Shown piece after piece: positions 34,820 through 42,862 of a stretch of DNA of 64,000 nt. The notes below the pieces were generated by a model. It ran no database searches and was not told the origin of the DNA. It saw only the letters and a list, made by a program, of their open reading frames with translations. How positions within the stretch are numbered: the stretch's first letter is position 1; every line of letters starts with the position of its first letter. Made by a program: the position numbers and the translations under genes. Source of the stretch: CBDDIP01 sp965229005. Lineage in GTDB: Bacteria > Actinomycetota > Acidimicrobiia > Acidimicrobiales > Ilumatobacteraceae. The stretch spans positions 868,001 to 932,000 of the forward strand of contig CBDDIP010000001.1 in NCBI GenBank assembly GCA_965229005.1, written 5' to 3'.

Positions 34820-36348
34820 CTGGCGTCCTCGTTCCTCTCGATGTCGGGTGTGTGGACGGACGCAGCGAGCTCGGCGCGCACGACGCGCCGGAGCAGCTTG
34901 CCCGTCTCGTTGTAGGGCAGTTCGTCGCGGAGCGCGATGCGCGCCGGCACTCGGCTCGATCGGAGGTGCGAGCGGACCCACTCCTGCAGCGCCTGCTCTC
35001 GCACCGATGACGTCTCGCGGGCGACGACCGCGGCGACGACCTCCTCGCCCCACTCCCGCGACGGCACACCGACGACGCAGACGTCAGCCACATCGGGATG
35101 CGCGCGCAGCACGTCTTCGACCTCGCCGGGCGAGATGTTCTCGCCGCCGCGCACGATCACGTCGTCCAGGCGGCCGTCGACGAACAGGTAGCCACCGGCG
35201 TCGAAGCGACCGCCGTCGTTCGTCGGGAACCAGCCGTCGCGGGCTCGCGAGGCGCGACCGACGTACTCGCCGGAGACCTGCGGGCCACGCACCCAGATCT
35301 CGCCAAACGTGTCCGGTCCCACGCTGGCACCCAGCTCGTCGCGCACGGCGACCTCGATCCCGTCGTGGGGCCGACCGACGGAGCCCAGTCTGCGGCGGAC
35401 GACCGGATCCTCGCTGGCCAGCGCGGCACGATGATCGTCCGGGCCGAGCACGGAGATCGTCGAACTGGTCTCGGTGAGGCCGTAGGCGTTGACGAAGTCG
35501 ACGTGCGGCAGGGTTCGCATCGCCCGCTCGATGACCTCGACGGGCATGCGACCACCGCCGTACGAGAGGTGACGAAGCGTCGGCAGCTGCTCGCTGCGCT
35601 CGTCGAGGACGTCGAGCACCCGACCGACCATCGTCGGCACGACCATCGCGTGCGTGATCCGCTGCGCGGCGACAGCAGCGACCCAGCCCTCCGGTGTGAA
35701 GGCGTCGAGGTAGACCAGCCGGCGCCCGGCGTACAGCGAGGTCACCACGGCGGCGATGCCGGCGATGTGGTACGGCGGAACGCTGACCAGCGCGGCCTCG
35801 TCGGGCCCGGCGCTGCCGAACTCCATGGTCGACAGCACGTACGACGTGAGGTGGGTGTGCCGCAGCACGGCCGCCTTCGGCTCGCCCGTCGTGCCGGACG
35901 TGAACAGCAGGACGGCGATGTCGTCGCCGTCGCCGTCGGCATCGCCGGCTGTTGCAGCGGCCATCGAGCGGGCGACGTCGAGCGCGCGCGACCGGGCGAT
36001 CACGTCGACGCCGGCATCGACCAGCGCCGACGCCATCTCGTCGTCGACGACGGCGACCGCCGGCCGAGCCCGTTCCGCCAGTGCCAGCAGCTCCGCGGCG
36101 GGCAGCCGGTAGTTCAACGGCGTGAAGGCGGTGCCGGTGAGGGCGCTGGCGAACAGGGTCAGGGGGACGGCAAGGGAATTGACGCCGAGGAAGATCGTCC
36201 GTTCACCGGCGATCCCGGCACGGAGCGCCGCGAGCCGAGCGGCGCCGTCGCGAAGCTCGGCAAACGTGAGCGAGCCCTCCGACGACGTCGTCGCGACACG
36301 ATCGGCGAACGCGTCGGCGGCCATGTCGAGGAGGATCGAGAGGTGCAT
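34816..36348 (-). CDS. AMP-forming acyl-CoA synthetase
   Basis: 510 residues of the ANL superfamily. AMP/ATP loop VLLFTSGTTGEPKAA, YGLTETSST, hinge GRLDDVIVRGGENISPGEVE and catalytic Lys in LPYNETGKLLRR are all intact. It activates a carboxylic acid to acyl-CoA via acyl-AMP. The start at 36348 follows the riboflavin kinase gene by 16 bases. Confidence 0.94.
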   Translation of the reverse strand: MHLSILLDMAADAFADRVATTSSEGSLTFAELRDGAARLAALRAGIAGERTIFLGVNSLAVPLTLFASALTGTAFTPLNYRLPAAELLALAERARPAVAVVDDEMASALVDAGVDVIARSRALDVARSMAAATAGDADGDGDDIAVLLFTSGTTGEPKAAVLRHTHLTSYVLSTMEFGSAGPDEAALVSVPPYHIAGIAAVVTSLYAGRRLVYLDAFTPEGWVAAVAAQRITHAMVVPTMVGRVLDVLDERSEQLPTLRHLSYGGGRMPVEVIERAMRTLPHVDFVNAYGLTETSSTISVLGPDDHRAALASEDPVVRRRLGSVGRPHDGIEVAVRDELGASVGPDTFGEIWVRGPQVSGEYVGRASRARDGWFPTNDGGRFDAGGYLFVDGRLDDVIVRGGENISPGEVEDVLRAHPDVADVCVVGVPSREWGEEVVAAVVARETSSVREQALQEWVRSHLRSSRVPARIALRDELPYNETGKLLRRVVRAELAASVHTPDIERNEDAR

Positions 36349-36364
36349 GTGCGTGCCTCGGCGC

Positions 36365-36829
36365 TCAGCAGCCTGCAGCGACCTCGACGGCGCGACCGAA
36401 CGGCAGGGGCGACGCCAACTGGGTTACCTGCGCGCCCGCGCGTCGCGCGGTCGCCGCCCAAGAACGCGTCGAGCGGACGTCGGTTCGCAGCTGCTCGATC
36501 AACGCGTCGATGGACGAGAACGCGCACTGCTCGCGAAGGTGCTCGCACATCCAGACGGTGACCACCTTGCCGTAGAGGTCGCCGACGAAGTCGAGGACGT
36601 GTGCTTCGAGCAAGCGGAAGCCGTCCTCGCCGTAGAACGTCGAGCGGTTGCCGACCGAGATGGCGGCCGCCAGGAACTGACCGTCGATGTCGATCCAACC
36701 CGCCCAGACGCCGTCCAGGTGAGCGTGGTGCTCGAGCGGCAGGTTCGCCGTCGGGAAGCCGATCGTGCGACCGCGCTCGTCGCCGTGCTCCACCACGCCG
36801 CGCACGGCGAACGCGCCGGGAGCGGTCAC
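36365..36829 (-). CDS. Stand-alone riboflavin kinase domain
   Basis: 154 residues from GTG 36829, overlapping the LivF stop. GRTIGFPTANL is the flavokinase ATP/metal motif; VWAGWID, AAISVGNRSTFYG and LEAHVLDFVGDLYGK follow the RibF C-terminal domain. The FAD synthetase domain of bifunctional RibF is absent, so FMN is the expected product. It sits inside a catabolic operon, suggesting local FMN supply for a flavoenzyme such as the nearby nitroreductase. Confidence 0.88.
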   Translation of the reverse strand: MTAPGAFAVRGVVEHGDERGRTIGFPTANLPLEHHAHLDGVWAGWIDIDGQFLAAAISVGNRSTFYGEDGFRLLEAHVLDFVGDLYGKVVTVWMCEHLREQCAFSSIDALIEQLRTDVRSTRSWAATARRAGAQVTQLASPLPFGRAVEVAAGC

Positions 36830-37569
36830 AGCAGCCCAGCCGCTTCGGCGTCGTGGACGGCCGTGTCGTCACCCAGGTAGCTCGCTTCCAGCAGCTCGAC
36901 GTCGCGCTTCAGCTGTGCCGCCGTGCCCTCGGCCACGACGCGACCGTGGGCGAGCACGTAGCCGCGGTCAGCCACCTTGAGCGCCGCCAGCACGTGCTGC
37001 TCCACGAGCAGCACGGCCATGCCCCGCTCGTCGGCGATGCGGCGCACTCGCGGCAGCAGCTCCTCGACGATGATCGGCGCCAGGCCGAGGCTCATCTCGT
37101 CGAGCATGACCACCTTCGGATCGGCGACCAGCGCGCCGGCCAGCGCCAGCATCTGCTGCTCGCCGCCCGACAGCAGCCCGGCGCGTCGCGACAGCAGTGG
37201 GCGCAGCGCCGGGAAGTAGCCGATCACGTCGTCGATGCCGACCGCCGACTGACGGTGGCGACGAAGGCGGAGGTTCTCGGCCACGGTCAGCTTGTAGAAC
37301 AGGCCACGGCCCTCCGGCACGATGCTCAGACCGCGGCGGGCGATCTCGTGGGCACGCGCCGAGGTGACGGGCTTGCCCATCACCTCCAGCGAGCCGGACA
37401 ACCGCGGCAGGGCACCTGCGATCGTCAGCAGCGTGGTCGTCTTCCCAGCGCCGTTGGCGCCGAGGAGGCAGACCACCTCGCCCTCCCCCACCGTGATGTT
37501 GAGGTCGCGGACCACCGGCAGCCGTCCGTACCCGCACACCAGATCTCGGGTCTCGATCAGGGCGGTCAC
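36826..37569 (-). CDS. livF: Branched-chain amino acid-type ABC transporter ATPase LivF
   Basis: 247 residues from GTG 37569, overlapping the fused permease/ATPase stop by GTGA. Walker A GANGAGKTT, signature LLSGGEQQML, Walker B PKVVMLDEMSLGLAP and LLVEQHV switch His region are intact. LivF pairs with LivG as the second ATPase of the importer. Confidence 0.95.
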   Translation of the reverse strand: MTALIETRDLVCGYGRLPVVRDLNITVGEGEVVCLLGANGAGKTTTLLTIAGALPRLSGSLEVMGKPVTSARAHEIARRGLSIVPEGRGLFYKLTVAENLRLRRHRQSAVGIDDVIGYFPALRPLLSRRAGLLSGGEQQMLALAGALVADPKVVMLDEMSLGLAPIIVEELLPRVRRIADERGMAVLLVEQHVLAALKVADRGYVLAHGRVVAEGTAAQLKRDVELLEASYLGDDTAVHDAEAAGLL

Positions 37570-40412
37570 GACGACACCGCCGACGTGGTCGTGCTGTCGA
37601 GGGGGGCGATGTCGTCGACCCCGGCGGGGGGTCCGGGGTCGGCGACATCGGCGTCGAGGTGCTCGGACCCGAGGTACGCAGCGAGCACCTTCGGGTCGTG
37701 ACGCACCTCGTCGGGGGTTCCATCGGCGATCTGCTTGCCGAACTCGATGACGTAGATCCGGTCGCACACACCAAGCACCAGGTGCATGTCGTGGTCGATC
37801 AACAGGCAACCGACGCCGGAGGCCGCGATGTGCTGCAGGTGGTTGCCGAACGTCAGGCTCTCCGACGTGTCCAACCCCGCTGCCGGTTCGTCGAGCAGCA
37901 GCACCTTCGGCTGCATGGCCAGCGAGCGAGCGACGCCGAGCGCCTTCTGCCGGCCGAGGGGCAGCTCGGACGGCTTCCGGTCGGCGACGTCGTCGAGCTT
38001 CATGATGCGCATCGCGTCGAGCACGGCACTGGACGGGGCGGGGTTCGGGCGAACCGTGTCGCGCAGCATCTTCACGGCGTCGTTGCCGATGTCGTCGGCG
38101 ACGCGCACGTTGTCCTGCACCGACAGGTCGTCGAAGAGCTCGACGGACTGCCACGTCCGCACCATGCCGAGGCGGGCCCGGCGATGCGCCGACACGCCCG
38201 ACAGGAGCTGACCGCCCATCTCGACCTCGCCGATGCACGGCGTGAAGCCGGTGATGGCGTCGACGAAGCTCGTCTTGCCCGCGCCGTTCGGTCCGATCAG
38301 CCCGACGATCTCGCCGGCGCGCACCTCGATGTCCACCGCATCCACGGCGCGCAGGCCGCCGTAGCTGACGGTGATGCCACGGGTCTGCAGCACCACGTCG
38401 CCGATCGCCCGCTGCGGCACGACCAGCGGGCCGGCCGCGGCAGTCGAGGGCTCGTCCTCGAGCCCGGCCTTGCGCTTCGATCCGCGCTTGGCCAGCAACC
38501 GGTCGACGTCGTGGCGCGTCTTGCCGGCGATCCCGACGGGGTTGAAGACCACCGTGAGGATCAGGCCGAGCCCAGAGATGAGGCCGTAGTACTTGCCGAA
38601 GTGGAACACGCGGTCGGTGATGACGTAGCTGATCCCCAGGACCCCGGCGATGCCGGCGACGATCGCGCCCGATGCGCTGGTGATCCCGCCGAGGTAGGCG
38701 GTGGCGAGCAGTGCGAGACCGACGAACACGCCGTACGACGCCGGCGAGAGCTGGCCGCGCGAGTAGCCGATCAGCGCGCCGCCGATGCCGGCGAGGAACG
38801 ACGCCAGCGCGAACGCAGACAGCTTCACCCCGGCGATGCTGATGCCCATCGAAGCAGCAGCGCGTTCATTGGAGCGGACGGCGAGCATCTTGCGACCACT
38901 GCCGGCGCGCATCAGGTTGCACACGAGGATGAACGCGATCGTGACGATGACGAGGACCATCACGCCGAACTCGATGCGGGCGATGTTGCGCCCCTGGCGA
39001 ACGGCCAGGTTGATGCCGAACAGCTTCGGGTTGGGGATCAGATCGGCCGTCGCCGACGTGATCTGTGGGTTGGCGAAGACGAACTTCTCCAACGTCAGAC
39101 CGGCGGCAAGCGTGACCACCGCCAGTTGGGCGCCGCGGATGCGCAGCGCGGGCAGGCCGACGATCACCCCCGCCAACATCGACGCCAGCCCGGCGAGCAG
39201 CAGCGAGAACGGGAACGGCACCGCCGTGTCGAGCTTGGAGAGGAACAGACCGGCGACACCGGCGAAGGCCGCCTGGGCCAGCGAGATCTGACCGACCATG
39301 CCGGTGAGCACCACCAACGAGAGCGCGATCAGCGCCGTCGCCAACGAGGTGATCACCCCGAACCGGTAGCTGCCACTGGTCAGCGCCAGCACCGCCAGGC
39401 CGCCGCCGAACAGCACGACGATGGCCACCGGCCGGTTCTTCGGCAGGATCACGGGAGGCAACCGCATCTGGGTGTCGTCGCCACGCATCGGGATCGAGCG
39501 GCCCAGCAGGAACAGGGTGACGACGATGACGACGAACGGGATCGCGTCGGTCAACCCCTGCTTGGCCCACTCCGGCCACCACGACTTGCTCAGCGACAGG
39601 AAGACGAGCTCCGACTGCACACCGCCCAGCAGCAGCGCACCGAACAGCGCGATCCACAGCGAGCTCAGCCGGGCGATGAGCGCCGCCGCCAGCGCGGGCA
39701 CGACGAGCAAGGTCAGGTTGGTCGGCGTGATCACGCCCGACGCGGGCCCGGCGATGATCATGATGAAGCCGATGAACACGGAGGCGAGCACCCACGTGAC
39801 CATGCCCAACGTGTTCGGCGAGAGGCGGGCGAACGATGCAGCCCGCTCGTTCTCCGCCGCGGCCTGCACGGCCAGGCCGGTGCGCGACTTGGCGAACCAG
39901 AAGGCGACGACGCTGCCGACGACGATCACCACGCCGATCAGCCAGAGCCGTTCGATCGGGAGGAGCGCGCCGCCGAACTTGATCGATCCGGTCGGCAGCA
40001 TGATGCGGCGCGGGCGGGCGTCAGTGCCGTACTTCAACGCGATGGCCGCCTGCAGGGTGAGCATGATGCCGACCGCGGCGACCACCTTCGCCAACCCGGG
40101 TGCGTTGCGCAGTGGTCGGGACACCCCGACTTGCACGAGCGCGGCGAGGAGCGCTCCGACGAGCAATGCGATCGTCACCGATGCCCACGTCGGCGGGGTG
40201 CCCCAGTGCAACGACGGCAACCACGGCACCGGCAGGGTCAACCGGCCGTGCTCGAGCTCGTCGAACACGTACAACGGCACCGTCGCCATCGCCGCGGCGG
40301 CGAAGTTGATCACGCCGGTGCCCTGGTAGGTCACGACGATCCCGAGGGCGAGCGAGGCATACACCGCGCCAGCGCTGAGGCCGAGGATGAAGAACAACAG
40401 GTACTGGCTCAT
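37566..40412 (-). CDS. livHMG: Fused LivH-LivM-LivG ABC transporter (two permeases + ATPase in one chain)
   Basis: 948 residues. Residues ~1-300 are LivH (GLSAGAVYASLALGIVVTY start, eight hydrophobic segments). Residues ~310-640 are LivM (LSLVVLTGMVGQISLAQAAF, GLPALRIRGAQLAVVTLA). A charged linker to ~675 precedes LivG, with Walker A GPNGAGKTS near 707 and Walker B VLLLDEPAAGLD near 837. The LivG signature is LPLGRQKAL instead of the usual LSxGxQ. LivH, LivM and LivG are normally separate; no stop or frameshift interrupts them here. No binding protein is in the operon. The operator palindrome at 40487 lies 75 bases upstream. Confidence 0.94.
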   Translation of the reverse strand: MSQYLLFFILGLSAGAVYASLALGIVVTYQGTGVINFAAAAMATVPLYVFDELEHGRLTLPVPWLPSLHWGTPPTWASVTIALLVGALLAALVQVGVSRPLRNAPGLAKVVAAVGIMLTLQAAIALKYGTDARPRRIMLPTGSIKFGGALLPIERLWLIGVVIVVGSVVAFWFAKSRTGLAVQAAAENERAASFARLSPNTLGMVTWVLASVFIGFIMIIAGPASGVITPTNLTLLVVPALAAALIARLSSLWIALFGALLLGGVQSELVFLSLSKSWWPEWAKQGLTDAIPFVVIVVTLFLLGRSIPMRGDDTQMRLPPVILPKNRPVAIVVLFGGGLAVLALTSGSYRFGVITSLATALIALSLVVLTGMVGQISLAQAAFAGVAGLFLSKLDTAVPFPFSLLLAGLASMLAGVIVGLPALRIRGAQLAVVTLAAGLTLEKFVFANPQITSATADLIPNPKLFGINLAVRQGRNIARIEFGVMVLVIVTIAFILVCNLMRAGSGRKMLAVRSNERAAASMGISIAGVKLSAFALASFLAGIGGALIGYSRGQLSPASYGVFVGLALLATAYLGGITSASGAIVAGIAGVLGISYVITDRVFHFGKYYGLISGLGLILTVVFNPVGIAGKTRHDVDRLLAKRGSKRKAGLEDEPSTAAAGPLVVPQRAIGDVVLQTRGITVSYGGLRAVDAVDIEVRAGEIVGLIGPNGAGKTSFVDAITGFTPCIGEVEMGGQLLSGVSAHRRARLGMVRTWQSVELFDDLSVQDNVRVADDIGNDAVKMLRDTVRPNPAPSSAVLDAMRIMKLDDVADRKPSELPLGRQKALGVARSLAMQPKVLLLDEPAAGLDTSESLTFGNHLQHIAASGVGCLLIDHDMHLVLGVCDRIYVIEFGKQIADGTPDEVRHDPKVLAAYLGSEHLDADVADPGPPAGVDDIAPLDSTTTSAVSS

Positions 40413-40486
40413 CGTCCACTGACCCCCTTGCCGACTGCTCGAGCATGTTACGACGGCGGCCGGAACCGCCCCCTCGTGTATCGGCC

Positions 40487-40500
40487 GAATCTATAGATTC
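40487..40500. promoter_or_regulatory. Perfect palindrome GAATCTATAGATTC, candidate GntR operator 1
   Basis: A 14-base perfect palindrome in the 152-bp divergent gap between the liv operon (start 40412) and the FAH gene (start 40565). The same core occurs at 40532, 44195 and 50609. FadR-type regulators bind short palindromes of this size. Confidence 0.75.
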
Positions 40501-40528
40501 AGTCGGAGCCACCGCAAGAGCCGAAGCG

Positions 40529-40545
40529 AAGATTCTATAGATTTT
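40529..40545. promoter_or_regulatory. Second CTATAGATT site in the liv/FAH gap
   Basis: AAGATTCTATAGATTTT shares CTATAGATT with the other sites, but the left arm reads GATT instead of GAAT. It begins 36 bases upstream of the FAH start and is centred 44 bases from site 1, which is about four helical turns. Confidence 0.65.
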
Positions 40546-40564
40546 TACGAGATCGCCCCCTACC

Positions 40565-41341
40565 ATGCGTCCGATGCGCATCGCACGGGCCATGACCGCC
40601 GACGGGATCACTGCCGGGCTGATCGACGATGGCGCCTTCCTGCCGATTGTCGGCACGCCGTTCACCGAGCGGGGCCAGACACCGGCGCGCACCGGCGTGG
40701 AGCTGGCGCTCGACGACGTGGAGCTGCTCGCCCCCGTCGTGCCGAGCCGCGTGCTGGTCATCCTCGGCGGCTTCCTGCTCGACGACCAGCCGCTCCCGCC
40801 GGGCACCGAGCCGCGACTGTTCCCGAAGGTCGTCACGAACCACCTCGGTCCGAACGTCGTCATCCCGCGGCCGTCGGTGTTGACCGGCGCCATGGAGATG
40901 GAGGCGGAGATCGCCCTCGTCGTCGGCAGCACCGTGCATCGAGCGTCGCCGTCGGGGGCGTGGGAGGCGATCCTCGGGTTCACCACCTACAACGACGTCA
41001 CCGCCGCCGAGTTCGTCCCCGCCGACCTCTACCGCGCCAAGTCGCTCGACGGCTTCAGCGTCTTCGGCCCGTGGATCTCGACCGACATCACCCGCGAGCA
41101 CATCCGCGACGGCCTGGCGATCACCGGTCGCGTCAACGGCGTCGTCTGCCAGTCGGGCAACACGGCGCGCTTCAAGTTCGACCCGGGTCAGGTGCTCAGC
41201 CACGCCAGCCAGTACGTGACGCTGCTCCCCGGCGACATCATCGCCCTCGGGACACCGCCGCCCGCCCACCCGATCCAGCCCGGCGACATCGTCGAGGCCG
41301 ACGTCGAGCTGCTCGGCGTGCTCACCAACACGGCCGGCTGA
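40565..41341 (+). CDS. Fumarylacetoacetate hydrolase (FAH) family protein
   Basis: 258 residues from ATG 40565 (ATG 40574 possible). Metal-binding acids lie in EMEAEIALVVG and TTYNDVTAAEF; KSLDGFSVFGPW and LLPGDIIALGTPP are family blocks. Members hydrolyse C-C bonds, decarboxylate or isomerise 2-oxo acids in aromatic and sugar-acid breakdown. It heads a three-gene unit with the bicupin and nitroreductase and is divergent from the liv operon. Confidence 0.92.
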   Translation: MRPMRIARAMTADGITAGLIDDGAFLPIVGTPFTERGQTPARTGVELALDDVELLAPVVPSRVLVILGGFLLDDQPLPPGTEPRLFPKVVTNHLGPNVVIPRPSVLTGAMEMEAEIALVVGSTVHRASPSGAWEAILGFTTYNDVTAAEFVPADLYRAKSLDGFSVFGPWISTDITREHIRDGLAITGRVNGVVCQSGNTARFKFDPGQVLSHASQYVTLLPGDIIALGTPPPAHPIQPGDIVEADVELLGVLTNTAG

Positions 41342-41365
41342 CGCCGATCGCACCGACGACACACC

Positions 41366-41407
41366 ACGACACCGACGACACCGACGACACCCACGACACG
41401 ACGACAG
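41366..41407. repeat. 9-bp tandem repeat (ACGACACCG)
   Basis: ACGACACCG occurs at 41366 and 41375, then with small changes at 41384 and 41393, in the 74-base gap before the bicupin start. It leaves only the CAGGGG ribosome-binding region free. Confidence 0.6.
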
Positions 41408-41415
41408 GGGAACAC

Positions 41416-42225
41416 ATGAAGTCGCTCCGGCTCTGCACCGACGGCCTCGGCAACTCGAAGCTCGAATCGCTCCTGCTGCCGTTCAGCACGTACGGCCCGA
41501 CGGCAACCGATGAGGACCGGGCACGCATGCCAGGGCCGGAGGTCGTCCGCGAGTACACCGCCGTGCGCGGCCTGCGGCGAGCCGACGGCGACGTCGAGGG
41601 CACGCCGGACGGACGCCACCTCCTCGTCGTCGCGTCGGGCAGCATCGAGGTGGCCGCCACCTACACGAGCGCGACGATCCTGCCGGGCGACGTGCTGCTG
41701 GTCGACGACCTGTCGTCCACCGGCCACACGTTGACCTCCCGCGGCGACACCAGGATCGTGCGCCTCGATGTGACCGACGCCTGGGCACCGCAGGGCGTGG
41801 TGCCGCCGACGATCGACGACGGGCAGCGCGACGCGGCGACCACCGGCAAGGTGACCGAGCTGTTCGTGTCGAACGGGCAGGGCGACTTCCGCCCGCTCGA
41901 CCAGCTGTTCGGCGACGGACCGGGCGACACCTCGAGCAAGCCGACGACGGCGGTGTCGTTCACCTCCCTCTCCCCCGACTCGTTCGGCGACTGGCACATC
42001 GAGAAGACCAGCAACCTCGTCCTCGTGCTCGCCGGCGGCTTCGAGCTCGAAGTCGGTGGTGGCGGCGGTCGGGTGGAGGTATTCCGCGCCGGCGACGTCT
42101 GCCTCGTCCAGAGCCGTTCGGGACAGGGCCACATCACGCGCACCCGTGGCGAGACGCGCTTCGTCGCCGTCGTCGTCGCGGACGAGCACCTGTGGGTCGC
42201 GCCCGACCTGCAGCCCACGACCTGA
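41416..42225 (+). CDS. Bicupin-like protein
   Basis: 269 residues from ATG 41416, with CAGGGGAA upstream. There are two cupin-like halves, each with a Gly-rich strand and a PGDV/AGDV turn: SIEVAATYTSATILPGDVLLV around 77-97, and GGFELEVGGGGG with VFRAGDVCLV around 210-235. The first half has GHTL and the second HITR in place of a full metal-binding HxH set, so catalysis is uncertain; sensing or structural roles are possible. It lies between the FAH and nitroreductase genes. Confidence 0.65.
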   Translation: MKSLRLCTDGLGNSKLESLLLPFSTYGPTATDEDRARMPGPEVVREYTAVRGLRRADGDVEGTPDGRHLLVVASGSIEVAATYTSATILPGDVLLVDDLSSTGHTLTSRGDTRIVRLDVTDAWAPQGVVPPTIDDGQRDAATTGKVTELFVSNGQGDFRPLDQLFGDGPGDTSSKPTTAVSFTSLSPDSFGDWHIEKTSNLVLVLAGGFELEVGGGGGRVEVFRAGDVCLVQSRSGQGHITRTRGETRFVAVVVADEHLWVAPDLQPTT

Positions 42226-42234
42226 GGAGCAACG

Positions 42235-42849
42235 ATGGACATCTTCGAGGCCATGCAGACGTGCCGGTCGATCCGGCGGCTCAAGCCCGATCCGATCCCC
42301 GACGAGGTGCTGACGCGGCTGGTGCACTACGCCACTTGCGCTCCCAGCGCCGGCAACACGCAGCTGTGGCGGTTCCTGATCGTGACCGACCAGCGCGACC
42401 GCACCTGGTTTCGCGACATGCTCGCCGACGCGGTGGCGCCTCGCCTGGCCGCGATGAGCTTCGCCGACGACGACACCTCGGTCGCGGCGCGCAACGGTCG
42501 CATGTACCGGCGCTTCATCCTCGACTTCGACCGGATCCCGGCGTTCATCATCACGATGATCGAGAACGCGTTCCCCCGTCCGGAGAATCCCAACCCGATG
42601 TTCATGTGGTCCTCGGTGTTCGCGGCCAGCCAGAACCTGTTCCTCGCGGCGCGGGCCATGGGCCTCGGCGCGGCCATGACCACCAACCACCTCGAGAACG
42701 AGCCGGCGGTGCGCGAGCACTTCGGCATCCCGGAGGGTTGGGGCATCGGGGCCACCATCCCGCTCGGCTACCCAGAGGGGCGCTACGGCCCGCTCACTCG
42801 CCGCCCGACCGACGAGGTGATCTTCCGGAACCGCTTCGGCGTCAGCTGA
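42235..42849 (+). CDS. Nitroreductase-family flavoprotein
   Basis: 204 residues. FMN-binding CRSIRRLKPDPIPDEVL and CAPSAGNTQLWRFLIV begin the fold; QNLFLAARAMGLGAAMTTN and the C-terminal IPLGYPEGRYGPLTRRP complete it. It reduces nitro, quinone or enone groups with NAD(P)H and FMN. It follows the bicupin after 9 bases. The riboflavin kinase in the divergent operon could serve it. Confidence 0.92.
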   Translation: MDIFEAMQTCRSIRRLKPDPIPDEVLTRLVHYATCAPSAGNTQLWRFLIVTDQRDRTWFRDMLADAVAPRLAAMSFADDDTSVAARNGRMYRRFILDFDRIPAFIITMIENAFPRPENPNPMFMWSSVFAASQNLFLAARAMGLGAAMTTNHLENEPAVREHFGIPEGWGIGATIPLGYPEGRYGPLTRRPTDEVIFRNRFGVS

Positions 42850-42862
42850 GTCGCACCTGCGG

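Noticed and set aside
37659..40496. Long open frame (945 codons) on the plus strand opposite the liv genes
   Set aside because: It is antisense to a clear LivHMG protein and its translation is Arg/Asp/His-rich with no fold; typical of high-GC shadow frames.
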